Source: Microbacterium marinum
Lineage (GTDB): Bacteria > Actinomycetota > Actinomycetes > Actinomycetales > Microbacteriaceae
Reading direction: 5' to 3'
Assembly: GCF_014204835.1 (NCBI RefSeq)
Contig: NZ_JACHMD010000001.1
Span: 1,426,001-1,490,000, forward strand
DNA: 64,000 nucleotides
The notes beneath the pieces were generated by a model that saw nothing but the letters and a program-made list of their open reading frames with translations, had not been told where the DNA came from and did no database searches. Of this stretch, positions 47,691 through 56,124 are shown one piece after another (positions within the stretch are counted from its first letter, which is position 1; each line of letters begins with the position of its first letter). A program made the translations under genes and the position numbers.

Positions 47691-48617
47691 TCAGCCCTTG
47701 ACGGACCCGGCGGTGAGCCCGCCGACGATGTACCGCTGCAGCGACAGGAACAGTACGAGGACCGGCACGGAGGCGAGGATCGCGCCGGCGGCGAACAGGC
47801 CCCAGTTGCTGGAGAGCTGGTTCGAGACCCACTGGAACATGCCGACGGCGAGGGTCCAGTTGTCCTCCGAGACGAGCACGATCTTCGCGATGATGTAGTC
47901 GCCGAAGGCGGCGATGAACGCGAGCAGGGCGACGACGGCGAGGATCGGCGTGACCAGCGGCATGATGAGCCGCCAGAAGATCTGCGCGTGCGTGGCACCG
48001 TCGATCTTCGCCGACTCGTCGATCTCCATCGGGATCGTGTTGAAGAACCCGTACATGAGGAACGTGTTCACGCCCAGCGCGCCGCCGAGGTAGACGCAGA
48101 TGAGGGCGATCTTGGAGTTCAGCCCGAGCGCGGGGAACACTTCGCCGAGCGTCAGCAGCATCAGGAAGATGGCCACGAAAGCGAGTGCCTGAGGGAACAT
48201 CTGCACGATGAGCAGCGCCGTGAGACCCGGGCGCCGGCCCGTGAACCGGAATCGCGAGAACGCGTACGCGGCGGCGGCGCCCATCAGCACGGCGCCGATT
48301 GCGGAGGCCCCTCCGACGATCAGGGTGTTGCCGTACCACGCCCAGTAGCTGGTGCCTCCGAGAGCCGCGTAGTTGCCGGCGTCGAAGACCGAGAACAGCG
48401 AGTTGGCCGCAGCCAGGTTGCCGTTCGGGTTGAGCGACGCCGAGAACACGTAGATCAGCGGGAACATCGCGTAGAAGAGGATGACGATCGCCAGCAGATA
48501 CTTCCAGCCGACCTCGAGCAGCCAGCGACGTCGCTGTCCGGGGCGGGGAGCGGTCGCCGCCGTGCGCCGCGCGCGGGCAGTCCCGGTGGTGATGGTGGCG
48601 GTGGTGGGAGCGGACAT
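47691..48617 (-). CDS. Oligosaccharide ABC transporter permease, MalG-like
   Basis: 308 residues, six membrane helices after a Thr/Ala/Arg-rich N-terminus. The EAA loop for docking the ATPase is visible in IDESAKIDGATHAQIFWRL. Homologous to MalG/GanQ. Start ATG 48617 overlaps the malF-like stop (ATGA). No ATPase is encoded in the window, so a shared MsiK-type ATPase elsewhere is presumably used. Confidence 0.93.
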   Translation of the reverse strand: MSAPTTATITTGTARARRTAATAPRPGQRRRWLLEVGWKYLLAIVILFYAMFPLIYVFSASLNPNGNLAAANSLFSVFDAGNYAALGGTSYWAWYGNTLIVGGASAIGAVLMGAAAAYAFSRFRFTGRRPGLTALLIVQMFPQALAFVAIFLMLLTLGEVFPALGLNSKIALICVYLGGALGVNTFLMYGFFNTIPMEIDESAKIDGATHAQIFWRLIMPLVTPILAVVALLAFIAAFGDYIIAKIVLVSEDNWTLAVGMFQWVSNQLSSNWGLFAAGAILASVPVLVLFLSLQRYIVGGLTAGSVKG

Positions 48618-50227
48618 CACTGGTACTCCTCCAGCTTCTTGGTCTGGCGGAACGCGAGCGCCGAGATGAGGCCCACGAGGATGAACACGAGGATCGAGAG
48701 TGCGCTGGCCAGGCCGTAGTCGGCCTTTCCGCCCGAGACGCCCGAGATGTCGTAGATGGCGGAGATGAGGATGTCGGTGTACCCCAGCGCGTACGGTGCG
48801 CCCGGAATGGCGGGTCCACCGTTGTTGAACATATAGATGATCGTGAAGTTGTTGAAGCTGAACGCGAACGACGAGATCAGCAGGGGAGCGGTCGACACCA
48901 GTACGAGCGGCAGGATGATCGATCGCAGCTGCCGGAACCGTCCGGCCCCGTCGATGGATGCCGCCTCCAACGCATCCTGCGGCAGCGCCTGCAGGGCGCC
49001 GGTGCACACAAGGAAGTAGTACGGGTAGGTCAGCCACACGTTGACGAACAGCACCGCGCCGCGGGCGAGCCACGGGTCGCCGAGCCAGTCGATGTTCGAG
49101 CCGCCGAAGAACAGCTCGTTGATGACACCGAACTCGGCGTTGAACATGCCGCGGAACAGCAGCGCCGACATGAAGGCCGGGAAGGCGTACGGGAGGATGA
49201 ACAGGGTCCGCAGGATCTTGCGCCCCCGCACGCGCGGGTCGTTGTAGATGAGGGCCATCACGAGGCCCAGGGCGAAGGGGACGGCGACCGAGAGGATCGC
49301 CCAGACAAAGGTCCAGCCCGTCACCAATCCGAGCGGCTCGACGATCGAGGGGTTCGTGAAGAGCTTGATGAAGTTGTCGAATCCGACATGCACCATCCAG
49401 CCGGTGGGGAGGGCGGTCCCGTCGTCGGCGATGAAGCGACCGTCGGCGCTGGCCTGGTAGACGAGGCCTGTCGCGCTGTCGGTGATGGTCTGCGCATCGG
49501 CATCCCACGTCATGGTCGACAGGTAGACGGCGCCGCTGGAGCCGTCGCGGGTGCGGATCGAGCCTTCGTTGGGGTCGTCGGAGACCGGGACGCGGAGGTC
49601 GACGACGGCGGCCTGCGTCTCCTTGTCGCTGATGATCGTGTTGCGCGGGACGATCGACCATCCCGGGACGTCGGTCGGGGCGCCCGCCGCGGGGGCGGTG
49701 CCGACGGCGGTGAGCGGCTCGTCGGCGGTTCCCGCCAGCACCTCGCCGTCGATGACGACGGCGAAGCCGAGTTCACCGCCGCGCTCGACGACCGCGAGGG
49801 GGACGGTCGGTGCGCCTTCGACACGCCGCTCGCCCTGGGCGAGGGCCGCCTCGACGGCCTGCTCCTGCGAGCCGACGTGCCCCGAGCCGTAGTTCGTGAA
49901 GGCGATGTACCCCGTGTAGAGGAAGATGAAGACCTGGAAGATCAGCAGGAACGACAGCCCGGGCAGCAGGTACTTCAGGGGCAGCGCCTTCTTCGTGAAG
50001 TACACGACGTCGGCGATGACCAGGAGCGCCACGGCGACACCGAAGACGAGCCAGGACTGTGCCTGGAACGCCGCGATGATGCCGAGCAGGCCGACCGCGT
50101 TGACCACGGCCATGAGCGCGAGCTTGACCAGGAAGCCCCAGCCCGGTCCCGACCAGCGTCGCGCGTGCGATTCCGGCGGCGGCGCGGTGGATTCGTCCGC
50201 GGCGACTGTGCTCTGCGGAGCCGTCAT
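48617..50227 (-). CDS. Oligosaccharide ABC transporter permease, MalF-like
   Basis: 536 residues. Three N-terminal helices, then a long extracellular insertion (roughly residues 115-275) comparable to the MalF P2 domain, then further helices with an EAA loop ALEAASIDGAGRFRQLRSII. Sequence NPSIVEPLGLVTGWTFVWAI and MFNNGGPAIPG resemble MalF/GanP permeases. It pairs with MalG-like 47691-48617 and the binding protein upstream. Confidence 0.93.
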   Translation of the reverse strand: MTAPQSTVAADESTAPPPESHARRWSGPGWGFLVKLALMAVVNAVGLLGIIAAFQAQSWLVFGVAVALLVIADVVYFTKKALPLKYLLPGLSFLLIFQVFIFLYTGYIAFTNYGSGHVGSQEQAVEAALAQGERRVEGAPTVPLAVVERGGELGFAVVIDGEVLAGTADEPLTAVGTAPAAGAPTDVPGWSIVPRNTIISDKETQAAVVDLRVPVSDDPNEGSIRTRDGSSGAVYLSTMTWDADAQTITDSATGLVYQASADGRFIADDGTALPTGWMVHVGFDNFIKLFTNPSIVEPLGLVTGWTFVWAILSVAVPFALGLVMALIYNDPRVRGRKILRTLFILPYAFPAFMSALLFRGMFNAEFGVINELFFGGSNIDWLGDPWLARGAVLFVNVWLTYPYYFLVCTGALQALPQDALEAASIDGAGRFRQLRSIILPLVLVSTAPLLISSFAFSFNNFTIIYMFNNGGPAIPGAPYALGYTDILISAIYDISGVSGGKADYGLASALSILVFILVGLISALAFRQTKKLEEYQ

Positions 50228-50255
50228 GTGCTTCTCCCTCTCGAGGAAAGTGGTT

Positions 50256-50288
50256 CCCGGGCGCGGGGCTCTGCGCCCCGCGCCCGGG
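50256..50288 (-). other. Strong hairpin between binding-protein and permease genes
   Basis: CCCGGGCGCGGGGC (50256-50269) is perfectly paired by GCCCCGCGCCCGGG (50275-50288) around a 5-nt loop, about 6 bp after the binding-protein stop. A 14-bp GC stem at this site is typical of structures that protect the binding-protein mRNA or attenuate readthrough, giving more lipoprotein than permease. Confidence 0.75.
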
Positions 50289-50294
50289 GGTTGA

Positions 50295-51542
50295 TCAGCC
50301 GATGGCGGCCTCGACGTCGGAGACCATCTTGCTCCACGTCGCCTCGGGGTCAGCGCCCTTGATGATCTGGACCTGGGCTGCGTTCCACAGGTCCCAGACC
50401 GAGCCCATCTCGGGGATCGACGGCTGCGGCACGCCGTTGGAGGCCGAGGCCAGGAAGCCGGCGACGATCGGGTCCTCCGCGATGGCCGGGTCCTCCGCGA
50501 GCGTCTTCCACGCGGGCAGGCGCGGGTCGGCTTCGTAGAGCGCCTTCTGCGCCTCGTCGGTGGCCAGGTAGTTCACGAGGAACTCCTGGGCGACCAGCGC
50601 GTTCTCGCTCTGCGAGCTGAGGTAGAAGCCCTGGACGCCCACGAACGGCGCTGCGGCCTCGCCGCCGGCCGAGGGGATCGGGCTCACCTTGATGTTCGCG
50701 CCCTGTGCGGTCAGCGCCTCCACGGCCCACGGACCCTGGATGGTGAATCCCGCCTTGCCCGCGGCGAACAGCTCGTTGTTCGTGTCGTAGTCGATCGTCG
50801 TCGAGATGTTCCCCGTGCCCTTCTCACCCTTCTCGCCGAGCCAGGTGGCGAACGCGTTGCCCGCGTCGCCGCTCATGCCGACCTCGGTCGTGTATGAGCC
50901 CGAGTCGTCCTGGACGAAGACGGGTGCGCCGAACGAGGTCTGGAAACCGTACATCGTGTACGCGTCGCCGGTCTGCCCGGCCGTGTTGATCACAAGGGGA
51001 CGCTCCGCGCCGGCCTCTTCGGCCTGCGCGATCATCTCGTCCCACGTGGTCGGCACGTCTTCGCCGACGAGGTCGGTGTTCTGGATCAGCGCGATCGACT
51101 CGAGCGCGTACGGGAAGCCGTACACCTGGCCGTCGTAGCTGAACGCGTCGACCGCGACCTGCTCCAGCTTGTCGGCGGCCTCGCCCAGGTCGACGGTGTC
51201 GACGACACCGGCCGAGACGAACGCTCCGAGGAAGTCGTGCGCGCCGATCGTGATGTCGGGGCCCTCACCGGTCGGGACCTGGTTGATGAAGTCGGTGCGG
51301 ATGTCCTCGAAGTTCTTCTGGACGAGCTCGACGGTCGCGCCGGTCTCCTCCTCGAAGGCGGCAGCCGCGGCCTCGATGGCCGGCTCCCGGTTCTCGTCGG
51401 TCCAGACGGTGAGCGTGACACCGCTGGCGTCGATCGGGGCAGCCTCGGATTCCGCGGGTGCCGTGGGGGTGCTGCTGGCGCAACCGGCCAGCAGCAGGGA
51501 TCCGGCCGCCAGTGCAGCGACGCCGATGCCCATCTTGCGCAT
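50295..51542 (-). CDS. Oligosaccharide-binding lipoprotein, MalE/GanS-like
   Basis: 415 residues from ATG 51542, preceded by GGAAGGAA. Signal peptide with lipobox LLAGC (Cys21). Mature protein is an extracellular solute-binding protein family 1: VTLTVWTDENREPAIEAAAA, NFEDIRTDFINQVPTGEGPD, VYGFPYALESIALIQNTDL. Mal-type transporters take up maltodextrins or galacto-oligosaccharides; the adjacent GH42 enzyme favours beta-galactosides (inference). Confidence 0.92.
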   Translation of the reverse strand: MRKMGIGVAALAAGSLLLAGCASSTPTAPAESEAAPIDASGVTLTVWTDENREPAIEAAAAAFEEETGATVELVQKNFEDIRTDFINQVPTGEGPDITIGAHDFLGAFVSAGVVDTVDLGEAADKLEQVAVDAFSYDGQVYGFPYALESIALIQNTDLVGEDVPTTWDEMIAQAEEAGAERPLVINTAGQTGDAYTMYGFQTSFGAPVFVQDDSGSYTTEVGMSGDAGNAFATWLGEKGEKGTGNISTTIDYDTNNELFAAGKAGFTIQGPWAVEALTAQGANIKVSPIPSAGGEAAAPFVGVQGFYLSSQSENALVAQEFLVNYLATDEAQKALYEADPRLPAWKTLAEDPAIAEDPIVAGFLASASNGVPQPSIPEMGSVWDLWNAAQVQIIKGADPEATWSKMVSDVEAAIG

Positions 51543-51616
51543 GGATGTTCCTTCCGAATGTGGTCGATCCGGCACGGCCTCGGGTGAGGTCGCGCCGTCA
51601 CGACCGGTGGTGTGAT

Positions 51617-51638
51617 GTTCCGATCAGGTGATCGGAAC
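51617..51638. promoter_or_regulatory. Perfect inverted repeat upstream of the binding-protein gene
   Basis: GTTCCGATCA (51617-51626) and TGATCGGAAC (51629-51638) are exact reverse complements with a 2-bp centre. It lies between the beta-galactosidase stop and the importer start. It could be the operator of the importer or a hairpin ending the beta-galactosidase transcript; no T-tract follows on the minus strand. Confidence 0.55.
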
Positions 51639-51684
51639 GGTTTCTCTCAGTGCGGTTGACGGTTCCCCGTCGAGGAGCGCTCGG

Positions 51685-53706
51685 TCATCGACCGCTCCCG
51701 TCGGCTGCATGCGGCAGGCGGACGACGGCGACGTCGCCTCCTGCCAGCACCAGCGTGCCCCGGATCTCTTCCTGCGTCAGCAGGTCGAATCCGGATGTAT
51801 CGAGCGAGACCGCCTCGGTCCCGTGGTTGATCGCGACCAGGTAGTCCGCGTCGTCGCCGTGACGGACGATGGTCTCCACACCGGTCGGCGTCCCCGCGGG
51901 GGCGATGCCGGCATCGGCGTAGATCTCCGCCATGACGGCCTGGAGGCCGGCGGCATCCGGACGCGTGCTGATGTACCACGCGGTTCCTTCGCCTAGGCGG
52001 TTGCGGGTGATCGCGGCCTGACCTTCGGCCGGGCCGGCGAGGTAGGTCCCGCGCGCCTCCGCCGTCGTGAGGACGAGATCCTCCTGCCAGACGCCGGCCG
52101 ACAGCCGCGCGTCGCCGAAGGCAACCTCGGCGGTGCCGCCTTCGCGCAGCGGCAGGTGCTCCTCGATCCGAAGACCCAGGGCCTCCGCGAGTGGCGCCGC
52201 GAAGCCACCCGGGTGGACGGCGTCGTTCTCGTCGACGACGGCCGAGAAGAACGAGACGACGAGTGTGCCGCCGCCGCGTACGTAGGCGGTGAGGTTGGCG
52301 GCATCCGCCTGCGTGAGGAGGTACTGCGCCGGGGCGATGACGAGCTTGTAGCGGGAGAGGTCGTGGCCCGGGAGCGCGAAGTCGACGGTGATGTCGTCGC
52401 GCCACAGGCGCTCGTAGAACGCCCGGATGCGCTCGTCGTGGCCGACGTCCTCGGAGGGGCGCCATTCGAGGTCCTGCGCCCAGAAGGATTCGAAGTCCCA
52501 CAGGACGGCGACATCGGCGTTGACGCGGGAGCCCCGCACTTCGCCGAGCCGGCTGAGCTTGGCGCCGAGGTCGACGACCTCGCGGAAGACCCGGGAGTCG
52601 GTGCCGGCGTGGGGGAGCATCGCGGAGTGGAACTTCTCGGCTCCGGAGCGTCCGGCGCGCCACTGGAAGAAGAGGATGCCGTCGGCGCCGCGGCCGAAGT
52701 GTGACAGCGAGTTGCGTGCCATCTCGCCCGGTCGCTTGGCGATGTTGCGGGGCTGCCAGTTCACGGCGGAGGTGGAGTGCTCCATGAGAATCCACGGCTT
52801 GCCGCCGCCCACCGAGCGGGAGAGGTCGGCGGCGATCGCGAGTCCGATCTCGCCCTCCTCATCGGCCGCCCACAGGTAGTGGTCGTCGGAGACGATGTCG
52901 ACCTCTCGGGCCCAGGCCCAGAGGTCCACGCCGTGGTGCTGGTTGGCCATGAAGTTCGTGGTCACCGGCTGCGAGGCATGGGCGCGGATCGCCTGCTTCT
53001 CGATCGAGAAGCAGGCGCGCAGCTGCTCGTCGGTGAAGCGGGCGAAGTCCAGCTTTTGCGCGGGGTTGATGGTCGAGGGCGCGGCGGCAGGTGCCCCGAC
53101 GTGCTCCCACTCCTCATAGTGCTGGCCCCAGAAGGCGGTGCCCCACGCGGCGTTGAGCCCGGCGATGGTGCCGTACCGGTTCTGCAGCCAGAGGCGCCAT
53201 GCGCGGACGGAGTGGGCGGAGAAGTCTTCACCGACGGGCACGCCGTATTCGTTGTGGATGTGCCACATGACGACGGCGGGGTGGTCGGCGTATCGCTCTG
53301 CCAGAGCGCCCGCGATGCGGGCGATCGCAGTGCGGTATTCCGGGGCGGAGTGCGACACCATGCCGCGGGCGCCGAACCCCAGGGCGACGCCGTCCTTGGT
53401 CACCGCGCGGGCGTCGGGGTAGGTAGCGAAGAACCATGCGGGGGGAGAGGCGGTCGGGGTGCCGAGGTCGACGGCGATGCCGTTCGCGTGGAGCAGGTCG
53501 ATCACGTCATCGAGCCAGGTGAAGTCGAACTCGCCCTCGCGGACCTCGATGAGACCCCACGAGAAGATGCCGATGCTGACGAGGTTGACGCCTGCCTCAC
53601 GCATGAGGCGCACGTCTTCGTCCCAGACGTCGCGGGGCCACTGCTCGGGGTTGTAGTCACCGCCGTAGGCGATGCCCTCCAGATGCGGCCAGGCGGGGGT
53701 CGTCAT
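51685..53706 (-). CDS. Beta-galactosidase, GH42
   Basis: 673 residues from ATG 53706; in-frame ATGs at 53718 and 53724 are alternatives and none has a clear Shine-Dalgarno. GH42 features: GIAYGGDYNPEQWPRDVW, acid/base Glu153 in WHIHNEYG, nucleophile Glu309 in WILMEHSTSAVNWQ, then the trimerisation and C-terminal beta domains. No signal peptide, so intracellular: it cleaves terminal beta-galactose from imported oligosaccharides, like GanA. Promoter TAGACT (53796-53801, minus) with an operator-like sequence at the transcription start. Divergent from its LacI regulator. Confidence 0.93.
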   Translation of the reverse strand: MTTPAWPHLEGIAYGGDYNPEQWPRDVWDEDVRLMREAGVNLVSIGIFSWGLIEVREGEFDFTWLDDVIDLLHANGIAVDLGTPTASPPAWFFATYPDARAVTKDGVALGFGARGMVSHSAPEYRTAIARIAGALAERYADHPAVVMWHIHNEYGVPVGEDFSAHSVRAWRLWLQNRYGTIAGLNAAWGTAFWGQHYEEWEHVGAPAAAPSTINPAQKLDFARFTDEQLRACFSIEKQAIRAHASQPVTTNFMANQHHGVDLWAWAREVDIVSDDHYLWAADEEGEIGLAIAADLSRSVGGGKPWILMEHSTSAVNWQPRNIAKRPGEMARNSLSHFGRGADGILFFQWRAGRSGAEKFHSAMLPHAGTDSRVFREVVDLGAKLSRLGEVRGSRVNADVAVLWDFESFWAQDLEWRPSEDVGHDERIRAFYERLWRDDITVDFALPGHDLSRYKLVIAPAQYLLTQADAANLTAYVRGGGTLVVSFFSAVVDENDAVHPGGFAAPLAEALGLRIEEHLPLREGGTAEVAFGDARLSAGVWQEDLVLTTAEARGTYLAGPAEGQAAITRNRLGEGTAWYISTRPDAAGLQAVMAEIYADAGIAPAGTPTGVETIVRHGDDADYLVAINHGTEAVSLDTSGFDLLTQEEIRGTLVLAGGDVAVVRLPHAADGSGR

Positions 53707-53770
53707 TCGGCGTGCCATCCTCATTGATCTCAGCGGGTCCGGTCCATGCGTCTTGTTGCTGGGACGAGGC

Positions 53771-53789
53771 TGGGACCGGTAACAGGTTC
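53771..53789 (-). promoter_or_regulatory. Operator-like sequence at the beta-galactosidase transcription start
   Basis: TGGGACCGGTAACAGGTTC starts at 53771, with the central palindrome ACCGGT. The -10 for the beta-galactosidase (TAGACT, 53796-53801 on the minus strand) puts transcription start within this block, so a bound repressor would block initiation. An inverted near-copy lies at 53836-53854. Confidence 0.55.
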
Positions 53790-53835
53790 GGGTCGAGTCT
53801 ATGTCGAGGGATGCCGCTGGACCGTCCGTCGTTAC

Positions 53836-53854
53836 CGAACTGTGACCGGTCCCA
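53836..53854 (+). promoter_or_regulatory. Second operator-like copy upstream of lacI
   Basis: Reading on the minus strand from 53854: TGGGACCGGTCACAG, an inverted near-repeat of the block at 53771. It sits about 45-60 bp upstream of the leaderless lacI start at 53898, suggesting one repressor controls both divergent promoters by two sites. Confidence 0.5.
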
Positions 53855-53897
53855 TCCATCGTCGGCTCGGAAGCCGCTGCGGGTATAGAGTCGGCGA

Positions 53898-54911
53898 GTG
53901 GTCCTCCCTCCTGAGCGCAGACGGCCCACCATCCGCGATGTCGCGGAGGTGGCCGGTGTTTCGCACGGAACCGTCTCGCGTGTGATCAATGGTGGTCGGT
54001 GGGTGTCGGAGGAGGCTCGCGCCGCGGTTGACGAGGCGATCCGGAAGACGGGGTACACGGTCAGCCATGCCGCGCGGGCGTTGGCGACGGGTCGGGCGAG
54101 TTCGGTGGCGTTCCTGCTCACCGAGCCGCAGCATCTGCTGTTCGCCGATCCGACGTTCGCCCTCCTCCTGCGGGGGGCGACGGAGGCGCTGGCGCAGCGC
54201 GACATGACGCTGGTGCTGTTGATCGCTGAGCATCCGTCGCAGTACGCGAACATCGAGCGCTATGTGCGCGCCGGTCACGTGGACGGGGTGCTGCTCATCT
54301 CGTCGCACGAGTCGAATCCGTTGCTCGCGGCGCTGACGGAGGCCGGCGTGCCGACGGTGTGTACGGGTGTGCCGCTGGGTGACCGCGCTCATGTGCCGAC
54401 CGTCTCGGTGGATGAGGAGGGGTCTGCGAGGGAGATGACGCGTCATCTCTTGGCGGGCGGGTATGAGCGGATCGCGGTGATCACCGGTCCCGATGACACT
54501 CCGGGTGGGCGTTACCGGCTGGTGGGTTTCCGCGAGGAGATGGGGGACCGTTTCGACCCGGATCTCGTCGAGCAGGATGTGTATTCGAGCGATGCGGGCG
54601 CGGCGGCGATGACGCGTCTGCTGGAGCGGGCACCGGACATCGACGCGGTGTTCGCCGCGTCGGACGTCATGGCCGTGGGCGCGATCGCGGCGCTGCGCAA
54701 GGCGGGGCGCCGCGTCCCCGAGGACGTCGCCGTCGCGGGCTTCGACGATTCGGGTCTTGCCGCCTCGACGGACCCGCCGCTGACGACGATGCGTCAGCCC
54801 TGGTCGGAGATCTCGCACCGCATGGTGGAAGTGCTCCTCGACGTGATCGGCGGCGGCACCGGTGAATCCGTCGTCCTGCCGACGACGCTCGTCGCGCGCG
54901 CAAGCGCCTGA
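53898..54911 (+). CDS. LacI-family regulator of beta-galactosidase locus
   Basis: 337 residues. HTH: TIRDVAEVAGVSHGTVSRVI; hinge region SHAARALATGRASSVAF; ligand domain with VTGPDDTPGGRYRL-type core and VAGFDDSGLAASTDPPLTTM. GTG 53898 is six bases after TAGAGT (53886-53891), leaderless. Divergent from the GH42 gene; paired operator-like sequences lie between. It probably senses galactose or a galactoside. Confidence 0.93.
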   Translation: MVLPPERRRPTIRDVAEVAGVSHGTVSRVINGGRWVSEEARAAVDEAIRKTGYTVSHAARALATGRASSVAFLLTEPQHLLFADPTFALLLRGATEALAQRDMTLVLLIAEHPSQYANIERYVRAGHVDGVLLISSHESNPLLAALTEAGVPTVCTGVPLGDRAHVPTVSVDEEGSAREMTRHLLAGGYERIAVITGPDDTPGGRYRLVGFREEMGDRFDPDLVEQDVYSSDAGAAAMTRLLERAPDIDAVFAASDVMAVGAIAALRKAGRRVPEDVAVAGFDDSGLAASTDPPLTTMRQPWSEISHRMVEVLLDVIGGGTGESVVLPTTLVARASA

Positions 54912-55558
54912 CGCCTTTCTCGGCGACCTTCCGAGCTCTTCGGGATTCGTGCGCTCCTGAGACTTTCGCGACCCTCCGAAATCCTCATGTGAGTTCCCGC
55001 TCACGCATTCTCGAGTGCCCGGCGGTCGGTGGCGTCGAGACGTTCCGAGCTCCCGACGTGAGTCCCGGTTCACTCGCCCTCGCGAGAATCGTCATGTGAG
55101 TTCCGGTTCACGCGGCGTCGCGAGACCGTCGTGTGAGTTCCGGTTCACGCGGGTTCGCGAGACCGTCGTGTGAGTTCCGGTTCACGCGGCGTCGCGAGAC
55201 CGTCGTGTGAGTTCCGGTTCACTCGCCCTCGCGAGAATCGTCATGTGAGTTCCGGTTCACGCGGGTTCGCGAGACCGTCGTGTGAGTTCCGGTTCACGCG
55301 GCTTCGCGCGGATCGTCGATGTGAGTTCCGGTTCACCTGACCCGTGAGGAGGCATGTGAGTTCCGGCGCACGCGGCATGGAGGACTCGCTCGGCAGCTGG
55401 ACCGTGGGCTTCGTCATCGACGGGGGAGTGCCTCGTTCGCGGCCGCCCAGGCCCACTGCTTCTCGCGTGTGAACGGGAACTCACATGAGGTTTTGCGAAG
55501 GTCTGAAGGCGTCGGGCACGCGATGCGCGGTGTCGGAGGGCAGACGTAGGTTGCGGCG
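54912..55558. other. Gene-free region holding the 37-bp repeat array
   Basis: 647 bp without a supported gene. Most of it (54989-55371) is a repeat array; an inverted copy lies at 55469-55484. Its right end carries the -10 (TAGGTT, 55547-55552) of the ArsR gene. Open frames here consist of translated repeat and have no family resemblance. Confidence 0.8.
54989..55371. repeat. Intergenic array of ten GTGAGTTCCGGTTCAC repeats, about 37-bp period
   Basis: Conserved 16-mers start at 54989, 55058, 55096, 55133, 55170, 55207, 55245, 55282, 55321 and 55356. Spacing is 37-39 bp except for the first gap (69) and last (35). The 16-mer is GTGAGTTCCGGTTCAC with small variants; its ends GTGA/TCAC are complementary. 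The intervening 21-23 bp are also similar between units (for example GCGGCGTCGCGAGACCGTCGT versus GCGGGTTCGCGAGACCGTCGT), so this is a tandem repeat, not a CRISPR. An inverted copy is at 55469-55484. Confidence 0.92.
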
Positions 55559-56098
55559 ATGGACCCTTTCGAAGTGATGGCGGAGCCGGTGCGTCGGCGG
55601 ATCATCGAGATACTCGCGAGCGGTGAGCACACCGCCGGGGAGATCGCCGCGGCGATCACCGCCGAGTTCCGGATCACCCGCACGGCGGTCTCGAAGCACC
55701 TCCGCATCCTGCGGGACGCACGATTCGTCGAGGTCCGCGCGGATGAACGATGGCGCTGGTACTTCTTCACGGCAACGGGCCTCGAGCGTCTCGAGGACGC
55801 CGTCGACGAACTCCGGGACCGCATGAGCGGCGGCGTCGGAGAGGACCCCTTCGGGCGCGGCCTCCGCGATCCGCTCCGCATGCCGTCCGACGTCGTCCCC
55901 CGCGATCCGCTCCGCATGCCGTCCGACGTCGTTCCCCGGCGCGGTCCGGGTCGGCCCTCCCGGCGCGGCACCCGCGGGCACCAGCGCGACGGATACGTGG
56001 CATCCGAACCCGACCTCGGACTCTTCCCGACCGTGATCTTGCCGCTCGTGCTCGACGAGGTGCGTACCGTCGGCGGGTCGTCACAGGAGCCGGGCTGA
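55559..56098 (+). CDS. ArsR-type winged-helix regulator with a 12-residue tandem repeat
   Basis: 179 residues. N-terminal winged helix: MAEPVRRRIIEILASGEHTA, ITRTAVSKHLRILRDARFVE, RWRWYFFTATGLERL, typical of ArsR/SmtB-like regulators that lack metal-binding Cys here. The C-terminus is unusual: two 12-residue copies RDPLRMPSDVVP (103-114, 115-126), then a basic Gly/Arg-rich stretch. Function of the tail unknown. ATG 55559 is six bases after TAGGTT: leaderless. It precedes metG by 26 bp. Confidence 0.82.
   Translation: MDPFEVMAEPVRRRIIEILASGEHTAGEIAAAITAEFRITRTAVSKHLRILRDARFVEVRADERWRWYFFTATGLERLEDAVDELRDRMSGGVGEDPFGRGLRDPLRMPSDVVPRDPLRMPSDVVPRRGPGRPSRRGTRGHQRDGYVASEPDLGLFPTVILPLVLDEVRTVGGSSQEPG
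55865..55936 (+). repeat. Tandem 36-bp coding duplication in the ArsR gene
   Basis: Two 36-bp copies (55865-55900, 55901-55936) encode RDPLRMPSDVVP twice. Only one or so silent differences are seen, so the duplication is recent. Confidence 0.9.
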
Positions 56099-56124
56099 GC
56101 GCCACACACGCCTAGAATCGTCGG

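Noticed and set aside
54989..55371. CRISPR array
   Set aside because: Units are about 37 bp and the parts between the 16-bp cores are themselves similar, so there are no unique spacers; no cas genes are nearby.
55241..55484. Small proteins translated from the repeat array
   Set aside because: They consist of translated repeat (for example VNRNSH or REPELT) without start-site or family support.
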